Assembly (NCBI RefSeq): GCF_016545825.1
Contig: NC_052619.1
Location: forward strand, 27,381,803-27,445,802
Direction of reading: 5' to 3'
DNA from: Eucalyptus grandis
Lineage: Eukaryota > Streptophyta > Magnoliopsida > Myrtales > Myrtaceae
DNA: 64,000 nucleotides
How positions within the stretch are numbered: the stretch's first letter is position 1; the number at the start of each line of letters is the position of its first letter. Shown one piece after another: positions 24,361-34,224 of the stretch. Position numbers and translations under genes: made by a program. The notes below the pieces were generated by a model, which ran no database searches, was not told where the DNA came from, and saw only the letters and a program-made list of their open reading frames with translations.

Positions 24361-24376
24361 CTCTCCCTCAACACCT
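24361..24376 (-). other. polypurine tract of the gag-only element
   Basis: Directly inside the 3' LTR the minus strand reads TTGAGGGAGAG, the expected plus-strand primer site. Confidence 0.8.
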
Positions 24377-24388
24377 AATACTCTTCTT

Positions 24389-26086
24389 CTATAGCATTTG
24401 ATATTCATCTTCTTCAGTTGCCGAGGCAACTGTGACTTCCAACTGAGCTTTGCGAAGCTCGGATTTCATCAATGCCATTTCACTTTGCGTATCAGTCTCT
24501 TTTTCCTTCTCATGGAACTTCTTTTCTATAATCTTCCATTTGTTTTTGCCCCTGGGGATCTTTTTCTCTGGGCAACATTTCTTTAGCCTTTGCAATTCCT
24601 TGAGCTCGTACCGGAGCTTCTCCTGCTCCCTTTCTTTGAGCTTGAGCTCCTTGTCCTTTTGCTTCAGCATTTCATCTTTCTCTTTCAACATCTCCTGCAT
24701 CTCTTGTAGTTCCTTCTCACGACTGCTTGTTGAAGCTGCTTCTTGCTTCTTTGAGCTTGCCCATGGCTTGCTCTTCTTTGGGGATGTCTCAATGGCTGTC
24801 ACATCATCTGCCTTGATGATACCGGTGGCTACTGGCTCTTCTTGCTCCTTTGCTGCAACAATCGCTTGGAGACTCCATTCTTCTTTACTATGGTTCTTCT
24901 TCTTGGTAAAAGTTGTAGCACCTTGTTTTACCTGCTTGAACCAACAGACTCTAGCAAAGTGGCCTACTTTGCCACAAATGTAGCACCGCTTGCTATGCCT
25001 TTTGTTGTCTTTGTCACAGTCTCGGTGTGCTCTCCCTGGTTGAGTGCTCCTTGCTATTGGTCGCCTTTGCCATTCACTATGACTTTTCCACTGTTTGCCA
25101 TTCCTAATCTCGACATCATTTCTCCATTGGCTCTTGAAACCTCTTTTATTTCTAGAGAGAGTATGCACATCATCCACGGTACATGCTAGCACCACATCTT
25201 CGTCATCATTGACGATATGTGCATGTTCCGTCACCTCTGCTTGACATTCGGATTTGTAATGTCCGAATTTATTGCACTTGAAACACCTAACTTTTGATTT
25301 GTCACGTGTTTTATATCTTCTGGTGAAATTTGAATTTCCACCCCTACCTCGGGCACCTCCACGACCTCGTCCATCTTGATAATCTCCTTGATTTGACTGA
25401 ACAACCTGACTCTGCAGTACTTGCTCGGGATACGAACCGATGGACTTTTGATTCATTCTTTGCTCATGCGAGCATAATGAACCCATCAACCGCTCCAACG
25501 TCATGGTTGATATATCTTGGCCTTCTTCGATCGCCGCAACCACGTAGTCAAACCTTTCAGTCAAAGACCTCAAGATTTTTTCTACGACTTGTACATCTTG
25601 GAGTTCTTCACCATTAACCCTCAATTGGTTAACAATGGTTTGTACGCGATCAAAGTAAGCTAAGATAGATTCAGAGTCATTCATGCGTAAAGACTCAAAA
25701 TCTCCTCGAAGTGTTTGGAGTCGCACCCGCCTAACACGATCATCGCCTTTGTAGGATTTTTGCAATATATCCCACGCTTCTTTCGCAGTCTCCGCACTCG
25801 ATATTTTTTCAAATATCGTCTCCTCCACAGCTTGAAAGATCGTAAATAATGCTTTCTGATCTTTCTTCCGAGTTTCCACCAATAAATCTTTCTCCGTCTT
25901 TCTTAAAGCATCGAATGCTTCGGCATCGGCCACTTTGATGTAGCCGTTCTCCACCAGGTTCCACAAATCTTGGGATTTGAAAAGAACCTTCATCTGGACG
26001 GACCAGTTGTTGTAATTCTTTCCATTCAACTTTGGGAGTAACAGTTGAACAGAGTTGGTGGAAGCCATTGCTAGCTTTGAGTTCAC
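24389..26086 (-). CDS. copia gag protein, UBN2 type, with two zinc knuckles and a coiled coil
   Basis: Structural capsid/nucleocapsid protein of the small retrotransposon, 565 residues, uninterrupted. The family start is probably the internal Met at 26068 (MASTNSVQLLLPKLNGKNY), seven codons after the first Met. Residues about 20-210 are the UBN2/gag domain (NWSVQMKVLF, AKEAWDILQKSYKGDDRVRR). A Gly/Arg-rich linker near 240-250 precedes two CCHC knuckles, CFKCNKFGHYKSEC (about 268-281) and CYICGKVGHFARVC (about 368-381). A strongly charged heptad region follows (about 455-510, KEKDEMLKQKDKELKLKE). Copia gag usually has one knuckle and runs into protease. Here translation ends after the coiled coil. 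Confidence 0.93.
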   Translation of the reverse strand: MNSKLAMASTNSVQLLLPKLNGKNYNNWSVQMKVLFKSQDLWNLVENGYIKVADAEAFDALRKTEKDLLVETRKKDQKALFTIFQAVEETIFEKISSAETAKEAWDILQKSYKGDDRVRRVRLQTLRGDFESLRMNDSESILAYFDRVQTIVNQLRVNGEELQDVQVVEKILRSLTERFDYVVAAIEEGQDISTMTLERLMGSLCSHEQRMNQKSIGSYPEQVLQSQVVQSNQGDYQDGRGRGGARGRGGNSNFTRRYKTRDKSKVRCFKCNKFGHYKSECQAEVTEHAHIVNDDEDVVLACTVDDVHTLSRNKRGFKSQWRNDVEIRNGKQWKSHSEWQRRPIARSTQPGRAHRDCDKDNKRHSKRCYICGKVGHFARVCWFKQVKQGATTFTKKKNHSKEEWSLQAIVAAKEQEEPVATGIIKADDVTAIETSPKKSKPWASSKKQEAASTSSREKELQEMQEMLKEKDEMLKQKDKELKLKEREQEKLRYELKELQRLKKCCPEKKIPRGKNKWKIIEKKFHEKEKETDTQSEMALMKSELRKAQLEVTVASATEEDEYQML

Positions 26087-26237
26087 GATCCTTGATTGAT
26101 TGCTCTAGGTTCTCGGTCTCCAGCCACTGGTTTTGATACTCCGGTTCCTGACCTCCTAGGCTTTGACACTCAATCCTTGGCCTGCTTTGGATTCACGATC
26201 CCTAATCGCTAGCTTTGACACGGTCCTTGGCCGACTA

Positions 26238-26249
26238 GCTCTGATACCA
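26238..26249 (-). other. primer-binding site complementary to initiator tRNA-Met
   Basis: The minus strand reads TGGTATCAGAGC two bases inside the 5' LTR. This is the standard Ty1-copia primer site for the 3' end of initiator tRNA-Met. It is not a tRNA gene. Confidence 0.93.
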
Positions 26250-26251
26250 AT

Positions 26252-26641
26252 TGTTGGAACCAAAAGGATTTGGAGGGAGAGAGTGCACACACAAAGAGAG
26301 ACTATATTACACAATATGCCTTTGTAAAGGCTTAATGGAGTACACACACACAAGCTTTGCTAAGCTTATAACTCTCTCTAAAATCTCACTCTCTCACTGT
26401 CTCTCTCCCTACTCTAAATAAACTAACGTAACCCTATATTTATAAGCACTTCACCGCATGAACTTCAAACTTGCAAGAGTTAAAGTTAAACTTTTCTTCT
26501 TGCTCCTTGAAGACTACAGTAACAATTATACTATTATTTTAATATGTGCCCATTCATTCCTTCATGGGAACACTCGCTGCCCACGTCCAGACTTCATGCA
26601 TAATGGACTTCTTGTTTTTATATTAGGTGTTGACTCCAACA
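26252..26641 (-). repeat. 5' LTR of the gag-only element
   Basis: 390 bp, with TGTTGGAACC at the inner edge and TTGACTCCAACA at the outer edge, the normal TG...CA termini. A TATA-like CCTATATTTATAAGC lies at about 26431-26445 (minus-strand GCTTATAAATATAGG), a likely promoter. Confidence 0.9.
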
Positions 26642-26844
26642 CTATTTTCATGCCCGAGCAATGAAAGGAAAAGGTAATCCATATGCAATTTATAGCTAGA
26701 ATGCCCAATGCATAGAAAATGTGAAGTACTAAGTATTGGTGAAGACATACTCAAATCATAATCCTTTTCTCAAATTGGCACAAGTATCTCCGTACTTTGC
26801 ATAACTAATACATCTTGTGTAGGTTATTACAATTGATTTACATG

Positions 26845-27925
26845 TCAAAGCTATCCTCTCGACTTACCCAATAGGCCCCACTCTAAATTCGGATTTCTTC
26901 AATCATGAGAGACTAATTTAGCAAACAATTATATAAAATGGAAGCACCAAGTTTCTGCATGAAGGCATAGTCATGCGAATTTTAGCTATCGAAACAGTAA
27001 AATCTGTTGTCCCAACGATGCATACGTTATAGACTTAATGGAATAACTTTTAAATACTGAATTGCAATATATTCAAGTATATTTCCACCAAGAAATTCAC
27101 TTGATTTTTTAGATTTAAGGAGGTAAATATTTACGATTATCAAAGTGAAATAATTCTCTAATAAATCCATTGATTTTGTGGAAGAGAATATGAAACGTGG
27201 CGAAAAATCCACTGTTATTCCCTGAAGATTTGAAGCGCAATCCTCGTAGTTTCGTCGTACCCCAACCGGCAACTAACAACATCTACTTTGTGGTCTTCCT
27301 CAGTGTCGTAGCATGGGCGACTTATGAGAATGGGCTTAGAGTGTCGCCTGGGATTTGCTTTAGACATGAGCGCGTTTTGTTCCAAAAGTAGGAACAATGT
27401 AGTGGGGCCCACTTGCACATAAAAGTCTCCTGGATCATTTTTATTTCCAGAGCAAGTTGCCTTGTTTTATTAGAATAAGGGCTTTATTAACGTAACGATT
27501 TTTGAGTTAATGTAAACAACACTTTATTATGAGTCACAAATTCTTAGAGGAGTGAACTTTAAAATAATTTATAATTATTTATTATTTAATTTTTATAGTC
27601 CTAAACAGATCACTATTCTCATAATAGATTAAAAATTGTCACTCAAATATTATTTTTTTAATTATGATGGACCGTCGTAAACATATGTAAACCATTGCCA
27701 TTTAAAAAAAAAAAAAAAAAAAAAAGGACTTTTAGGACATTCTATTCCTTGTTCCAATGTGATGCCGTAAACATTTTGAACAAGCATAAATGTTCTTTTT
27801 TTTAAATGCAAATTTATAACGCTTTGGTCTTGACTACGACGGAACTTTATAACTCTTCATAACTTGTCATTATTCAAAATTTTCCATATTCATAATCCAT
27901 GTTCTTTGTTACAACTGTGTGTACC
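26845..27925. other. AT-rich intergenic DNA
   Basis: No gene. 27290-27450 resembles part of the 19880-type repeat (GTGGGGCCCAC, TCATTTTT, CCAGAGC). A T-rich/A-rich stretch with an A run lies at 27700-27725. Confidence 0.5.
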
Positions 27926-27928
27926 AAC

Positions 27929-29909
27929 TGTTGATGCCTTAATTTTATTTAGATTTTATTTTATTAATTAATTTTTCGGATAATAAAAAAACAAACAAAA
28001 AAAGCAAAAATAAGAAAAGCAAAAGCAAAAGCCCAGCCCAACCCTTCCTCCCTTCGCGTGGGCCCTAGGCCCACTCTCCTCCTTCTTCACCCCAAGCCCG
28101 ACCCCTTTCTCTCTTCTTCTTCCTCCTTCCCTCTCCTTTGCCGCTGCAGCTCACGCGCTCGAGGGAGGCCGACGCGCGAAGGACGGCCTACGGCCAAGGA
28201 GAGTAGGCCGACGTCGGTCGGAGAGGATAAGATCTCAGGCGCCATTAATGCTGAGCAGGCTTCGCTGGAAAGCTCGATGGGACACTGATTTAGCCAAGGG
28301 GAACCGGTGGGCAAGCTGGAAGCCGACGACCGGATTTCCTTTGCCTATAAATAGGTGGCCACAAGCAGCGTCGGAGGGTGTGGTGAGCTTGAAGATCTTT
28401 CACTGAGAGACATCGGGAAAGATCAAAGGGCGAGCGCAGGGGAGAACTCGAGTCGTGAGCTTAGCCACCCTCCACCGAGAGACTTTGGGGAAGGCCGGCG
28501 GTGAGCGAGTTCAAGAGGGTCAGATTTGGCTGGTGGAGGCTCGGATTTGGCCGGAGTGAGAGAAAATCAAAGCTGAGGAAGGTCCGGCCGAGATCTGCGC
28601 CTCAGATCTGGGGTGACCGAGCCCCTCCGCGGCCCTGACATCGTGCCACCATCCTGACGCCGTCGCCGCCGTCATCGCTGTCACCGTTGCTTCTCGAGAA
28701 ACCCTCATCGTGCCTCGATCGTCGTCGCCAGGTGGGAGGATGTTCGTCATCGTTCTGTTCGAAGAAAAGTGAAAAGCCCACTACTGTTGCCTTTGCTATT
28801 CATCTCAATCACCGTTTTTCGTTGACCTAGCTGCCGTCACTGCCGTCATCACCGTTGCCGTAGCCGCCGTAGCCACCGTCACCGCCATAACCCCTCCGTT
28901 GCCCGCCTTTAGCGCCGCGGATTCGCAAACCCTAGGGTTTGTGATTTTTCGGGTCACGAAGCGGATCCAGGTCTCGAAAGTTGGGTAGGGTTCACGATTT
29001 TGGGGTGGCTGGAAGACGGGTCGCGAGCTAGAGCCGGGTCGGGTAGGGTTTCGCCGGGAGATCGGGTTGCCGGGGTCGGGTCATCGGGTCGGGTCGGGTC
29101 GTTTTAAGGATTTAAAAAAAAAAAAAAAAAAAGTCGGGCTGCATAGTGGGCCCATTTGCATTTGGGTGCCTGGAGTCGGACACAACTCGTGGATCCGACC
29201 GGGTCGGTTTTATTATTTAAAATAATGTTTTAATAAATAAAAATAAATAATTTATTTATTTTCAAAAAATCAAAAAAATGATAAAAAAATGATTTATTTT
29301 CGAAAAATATTAAAAATAGTAAAAATATTTTATTTTCCAAAAATATTAAAAAATATTTATTTTCCAAAAAAAAAAATTTCATATTTTCCAAAAAATGCCA
29401 AAAATCCAAAAAAGCCAAAAAGTCATGAAAAAGCCCAAAAAATTCATAAAAAGCCAAAAAGACTTGTATTTTCTAAAAATACCCAAAAATCCAAAAATCC
29501 CTTTTATGTCAAAAAAAAAAAGAAGAAAAAGACCCAAAGAATGTTTTTTCATCCCCAAAACGCATGAAAAATCCACCAAGCATCCAAAAAACCTCGGGGT
29601 TTAAACAATATTAGGTACCGAAAGGGCATTAGTGATTAACTAGTGTAATCAAGTTCGCGATCCTAATTTCTCTGGTTGTGTAGGAGCGAGTATTTCTCCC
29701 AATACTTCGCATGGGTTTCTAATCAATCTACCCCGAATCAATTAGTGGCAACTCCGTTTTAAAAATTAACTTGCAGGTTAAAAACGTAGACTATTAAAGT
29801 CGTAAATTGGTGAACTTGGGAGAGTCCGGTATAACTAAATTCAGTCGAGCCATTAGCTTCCGCCGGTGCCCGTACCCGATTGCGGGTGCTGAAAAAAGAG
29901 GTCGCGATA
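27929..29909 (+). mobile_element. solo LTR, probably Ty3/gypsy lineage
   Basis: 1981 bp flanked by CCAAC (27924-27928 and 29910-29914), a perfect 5-bp TSD. It begins TGTTGATGCC. It ends GGTCGCGATA, which fits an original ...GACA terminus with one C-to-T change. A TATAAATA box lies at 28346-28353, followed by a GC-rich leader (28360-28990) with many CCG/CGT triplets, GGGTCGGGTCG runs (29030-29100) and a long A/T-biased tract (29220-29550). No gag-pol and no second LTR, so recombination between LTRs probably removed the body. The strand is inferred from the TATA box. Open frames inside are compositional. Confidence 0.75.
28346..28353 (+). promoter_or_regulatory. TATA box of the solo LTR
   Basis: CCTATAAATAGG lies about 420 bp into the LTR, just before the GC-rich leader. 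Confidence 0.6.
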
Positions 29910-30049
29910 CCAACCTGTTGTAAATTATTGCAATTAAAAGTATTTCAAATTTTACAATATTTGGTTATTAGTTACGGTAAATCGTCATAAATTTCAAAAT
30001 GGTGAAATGTCGTATAATTTATGAGTTTTTATGAGTATCTAGAGGTCTA

Positions 30050-30500
30050 ATTAAGTAGAGCTAGGTTGAAGCATTACTAAGCTCTAGCTTGACTCAATTC
30101 CACTCAAATACTTGGTGCTTGAAACTTGACTCTGCTCAATCGAGTATCAAATTTTCTACTCGAGTTAGATACTCGAATTCAACTCGACTTCACTCGATCA
30201 CAATCAACATATAAATAAGACTCAATCTCATTTTTTATAAGTTCGAATATTTTTCTATCTATATTTCTTATTATTAAATATTTTTTAAAAGATAATGAAA
30301 TCTCGATTAGACTTACGAGCCTATTGAGCTGAATATTGATAAGCTCGAGCTTGTCTCGACAAAAAACTTGAGTAGCGTGCACTCTACCTCGACTTAGAAC
30401 TAAGTGAACTGATCTCAAGTAGTCATCAAGTCGAGCCCAGTCAACTTGCGAGCTAATGATCTCCCTATGTACTACTGCAAGCTGTTCATAAGTACATTTC
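30050..30500. repeat. degenerate CTCGAGT-rich repeat
   Basis: Short words such as ACTCGA, CTCGAG and GAGCTTG recur every 10-25 bp. A mobile-element relic is likely but no ends were found. The open frame 30179-30502 (minus) is a by-product. Confidence 0.4.
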
Positions 30501-30504
30501 ATAG

Positions 30505-32130
30505 ATGAATCAAACCTACATATGTTAATTAATCATGCTTAACCTACATATCTCAAATAGAACTCAGGATTTTCCAATAAATAGTTTGGACCTTTCTTAC
30601 GCGACATTTGCAACTTATCCAGCTTAACCATTTTCACAAATTTATGAAACAAACCTACATATGTTAATTAATCATGCAAGCTAATGTTAGTGGACGTGAC
30701 ACATATAGGTAAATATACATAATAACTTACTGCAGAATTTTCTTACATAACAATATTTAATTTAAACATGTTTAACGTGTTCAATCATATATCACATTCA
30801 ATAAATATGTCATTTTTCACTTAGACCGAAACTATCCACAGCGTGTTTATGAAACGACAAATTAACAAAGTTTTATGATGCTATGTCGTTATTAAGGACA
30901 AATTTATCATATATCCGATGATTTTTACGACGTTCTCGTCATGTTTACAATGGGTTGGGCATTTGCCGGTTTTAAAACCTGAGGAACAATCCAACAATTT
31001 ACTGTAGGAAATCCCCCATTGTCTTCTCTGTTATTTTGGGCACCGCCACGCCCACAGATGACTGAAAAAAAAAAAATTAAAAGAAGAAGACGACGAAGAA
31101 GAAGAAACTTAAAATCTCTATTCAATCGGCACCGCGCCGAAAGATGCTCGACAGTAAAGGCTGGAAGAGAACAGACCAATGGCTCTTTTTTAAAGAAAGA
31201 TCGTTGCGCTCGATGCCGAAAATCTTTGACCGTCAAATCTACGATATTGATGCCCACGGAGGACTGGAGAGATGGGACACTTTATTTTTCGCGTAAGAAA
31301 AAGAAACCAATAATTAAGGAGATGGAAGCCATTTCCCAAAAACATCAAATCATGATAGTATAAAATTAAATTAATATAACAAAAAATTCAAATATTATAT
31401 ATTTATTACAAATTTATTCAGATTAATATATCTATAATAAATTTATCATCCATTAATTCTCATTAATTTTTATCATTAAATTATTGATTTATTAAATAAT
31501 ACATCAATTTGAATTTTGTTTTTTGAGTTGATTTGATTTTTGGTTTCTCATGTAATTATTCAATTTAACAGAAATTAATGATAGATAAATTTATCATGAA
31601 TATTATAATTAAAAAAATTTATAGTCAAAATATTAATTTAAAATAAATGTATGATATATTAATTTGAATTGTTTTTGTAATATTAATCACTGGAATTATG
31701 ATTGTAAAGATTTATCTCATGTCGACCGACGGCATCTGCTTGTTTTTCACGGCGTCAAAGCCCGAGCCGAGCTTGCTGAGGCCGGCAGGCCCCACCGCCT
31801 CCTTCTCTCCAATTCCCTCGTCCCTCTCATTTGCTTTGCCGACAACGTGTGGCTGAGGATTCACCGTCCTTTTTTACAGCTAACGGTACGGTTAACCAAG
31901 CATTACACTTAATATAATAATCTCTGTCGACCCACGAAAAGGAAAGTAATGCCTCTTAATACGAAGAAGATACTGAGGGGATTCGATGGGGAACAAAATC
32001 TCACTGGTTGCGAATCCCATTTCCTGGAAGCCACGACCAAGTATTTTATTGGGGGAGCCAATGGAGTAGCTTTCCTTTTAAGATCTCGGTTTCATCTTCA
32101 CCAGCACCTGCCTTGTTTCACCAAATTCTA
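30505..32130. other. intergenic DNA upstream of the TNL
   Basis: Mostly AT-rich with no gene recognised. 31730-31860 is GC-rich with an open but unrecognised frame. The TNL promoter should lie in 31870-32130. CTTAATATAATAA at 31908 is a weak TATA candidate. Confidence 0.45.
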
Positions 32131-32624
32131 ATGGCTTCTTCTGCTGCTTCTCCTTCTTCTTCTTCGAAATGTAAAAAAAATTACGATGTCTTCTTAAGTT
32201 TCAGGGGCACTGACGTTCGCAATAACTTCCTCAGTCATCTTGAGACAGCTCTATACCAGAAAAATATATCCTATTACATCGACAGCAAGGAAATGAGGAA
32301 AGGAGATCAAATACGGCCGGCGCTTACGAAGGCGATTGAGGAATCGCAATTTGCGATCATCATTTTCTCCGAGAACTACGCTTCCTCGTCATGGTGTTTG
32401 GAAGAGTTAGCGAAAATCATGGAGTGCAAGACACAGAAGGATCTGATTGTGTTGCCAGTGTTTTACAAAGTGGAACCAAGAGAAGTGAGATGGGGTAGAG
32501 GGAGTTATGGGAGAGATATGGCTAAACATGAGTCTGATTTTGGGAAAGATTCGCACAAAGTGAAGAGATGGAAGAAGGCTCTTTTTGATGCCAGTGAATT
32601 GTCTGGGTGGACCTTGAATGATGA
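32131..32624 (+). CDS. TNL copy B exon 1: TIR domain
   Basis: N-terminal TIR domain, an NAD-cleaving and self-associating module in plant immune receptors. The start at 32131 gives a Ser-rich leader and then KNYDVFLSFRGTDVRNNFLS, the canonical TIR opening. The frame is open upstream to 32008, but that text is not TIR. The region SSSWCLEELAKIMEC holds the conserved glutamate of TIR NADases, and VLPVFYKVEPREVR is the usual beta-strand plus box. The exon ends in phase 2 at a strong donor, GATGA|GTAAGT (32624/32625). Confidence 0.92.
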
Positions 32625-32765
32625 GTAAGTGTTAATTGATGTATTGCACTGCTTTGTCCCTGTTTTTTATCTACTTAGCCACATCCTCACTCTGTTTTCA
32701 TGAAACTTAATCATTTCTTTGAATTGCTAAATCAATATGTCAAGTACTATTCCGGTTTTTTTCAG

Positions 32766-33846
32766 AGTTGAAGCGGAGCTTATAAAGGAAATTGTGAGCA
32801 AGATCTCTATGCAGATTGACCAAAGACCCGTACATGCTGCTGAGCATCTGATCGGGATACATCTTCGACTGATAGAGCTGAATTCAATGTTAAAACTCGG
32901 GTCTGATGAGGATGTTCGCATGATAGGATTATGGGGACCAGGAGGCATAGGGAAGACAACTTTAGGTTTAGCCCTGTACAATAATATTTATAGGCAATTT
33001 GAGGGTTCATGTTTTTTGGCGGATGTTTGCAAAGCTTTGGAAGGTCCCAAGGATTTAGTTGCTTTGCAAAAACAATTGTTGTTTGACATATTACCGGGAC
33101 GAAGGTTAGTGGTGTCTAATGTTCATAAAGGTATTAGTTTAATGCAAAATAACCTTTACCACAAGAAAGTTCTCCTTGTTCTCGACAATGTTACTGACAG
33201 AAGTCAGTTAGATGCTTTAGCTGGAAATCTGGAGTGGTTTGGTGCAGGAAGCAGGATCATCTTTATAACGAGAGATAAGCATTTGCTAATTTCTTGTAGG
33301 ATAGATGAAGATTATATCTATGAAGTTAAACCTCTAAAGAAATGTGATGCTTTTGACTTTCTCTGTAGACATGCTTTTTCGAGTAACAACAGTAGAAGGA
33401 GGGATCTTGTGGATAAGGTTTTGCATTATGCTAATGGACATCCTTTAACACTTAAGGAATTGGGTTGTTACCTGTATCGTAGAAGTGAATGTGAGTGGGA
33501 AAGTTCACTGCGTATTCTCACCACAATTCTTAAAAAAACCAGCATTGATACTTTTAAGTGGAGTTATGATGGACTAGATGACAACGCAAAGGAAATCTGC
33601 CTTGATATTGCCTGTTTCTTCACGGGGTACTCTAAAGAGTATATTGTGAAAGTTCTTGACTCCTGCGACTTTGAACCTACTATTGGAGTAAAAGTTCTTG
33701 TTGAGAAGTCCTTGGTAACTGAAGAGAGAGAGACCCTACAGATATGTAACATGATTCAATTGATGGCCATGGATAGCGTTAGACAAGAACATCCTAGCAG
33801 GTTATGGCTTCTTGATGATTTTCGTAATGTTTTGTCAGGGCATTTG
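32766..33846 (+). CDS. TNL copy B exon 2: NB-ARC domain
   Basis: Nucleotide-binding switch of the receptor. The acceptor TTTTTTTCAG ends at 32765 and restores the frame (GA|A, VEAELIKEI). Motifs in order are P-loop GPGGIGKTT, kinase-2 KVLLVLDNVTD, RNBS-B GAGSRIIFITRDKHLL, a GLPL-type motif altered to GHPLTLKELG, and RNBS-D LDIACFFTGY. The MHD motif that holds ADP is missing: where MHDLIQ is expected the text is NMIQLMAMDSVRQE. It ends in phase 0 at TTG|GTAAGA (33846/33847). Exons 1 and 2 together are exactly 525 codons with no stop. Confidence 0.92.
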
Positions 33847-33930
33847 GTAAGATTTGTTGGTGTTGATATTGATTTTGCTCTCACTATTTAATTTTGTATA
33901 CTAATTGCACTGCAAATTCTATAAATACAG

Positions 33931-34224
33931 GTAGCAGATGCATTACAATCGATAGTTTTAATTTTACCCAAGCCAGAGAAGATAAACATAGGTCCTAATG
34001 CTCTCTCAAAATTGAGAAGGTTGAAGAAGCTTATCATGAATAATGTGCATAACTCTTTTCAAGGTCCTATCCATCTTCCTAATAAACTAAAATGGTTTGA
34101 ATGGCCCCAATGTTGTCCTTGGATCCCAGCATTTTCCTCTAGTCCTGAGGAGTCAGCTCAACTTGATTTGCATGAAAGCAACATCCAAGCACTGAGTAAG
34201 CAATTTGAGTGCGCATTTAAATGA
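33931..34224 (+). CDS. TNL copy B exon 3: NB-LRR linker, open to a stop
   Basis: The acceptor AATACAG ends at 33930. The frame reads VADALQSIVLILPKPEKINI, LSKLRRLKKLIMNN and NKLKWFEWPQCCPWIP, the standard linker plus first LRR of TNLs. A family exon of this kind should end near 34209 with a GT donor. Here QFEC runs on to TGA 34222-34224. The only GT sites nearby (34194, 34209) do not put the next LRR exon (37125) in frame. Exons 1-3 could therefore encode a complete 622-residue TIR-NBS protein without LRRs. Confidence 0.75.
   Translation, partial: VADALQSIVLILPKPEKINIGPNALSKLRRLKKLIMNNVHNSFQGPIHLPNKLKWFEWPQCCPWIPAFSSSPEESAQLDLHESNIQALSKQFECAFK

Larger units (their letters stand above)
23854..26641 (-). 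mobile_element. complete gag-only LTR retrotransposon (TR-GAG type, Ty1-copia lineage)
   Basis: A 2788-bp element with a perfect 5-bp TSD, CTATT, at 23849-23853 and 26642-26646. On the minus strand the order is 5' LTR (26641-26252), primer-binding site, one gag reading frame, polypurine tract and 3' LTR (24360-23854). No protease, integrase, RT or RNase H is encoded, so mobility would depend on an autonomous copia relative. The LTRs are near-identical apart from a 67-bp segment present only in the left LTR and the left LTR's altered outer end. Clean gag frame plus similar LTRs suggest a fairly recent insertion. Confidence 0.93.
23060..26840. repeat. non-coding repeat, copy 3 of 3, split by the gag-only retrotransposon
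   Basis: The left part is 23060-23853 and the right part 26642-26840. Copy 2 gives the uninterrupted order across AAAAAGCTTGATCT and ATGAAAGGAAAAGG, which locates the insertion at 23853/26642. An A run of about 23 bp occurs at 23714-23736. Confidence 0.75.

Noticed and set aside
24450..25189. Plus-strand frames opposite gag
   Set aside because: Shadows of the minus-strand gag gene. The Ser/Phe/Cys-rich text mirrors the Lys/Glu-rich coiled coil.
26238..26249. tRNA-Met-like sequence
   Set aside because: Only the 12-base primer-binding site of a retrotransposon. No cloverleaf around it.
29230..29604. Overlapping open frames on both strands rich in Lys/Asn or Phe
   Set aside because: They come from an A/T-biased tract with TTTTCC/CCAAAAA words inside the solo LTR. 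No domain, and both strands are open equally.
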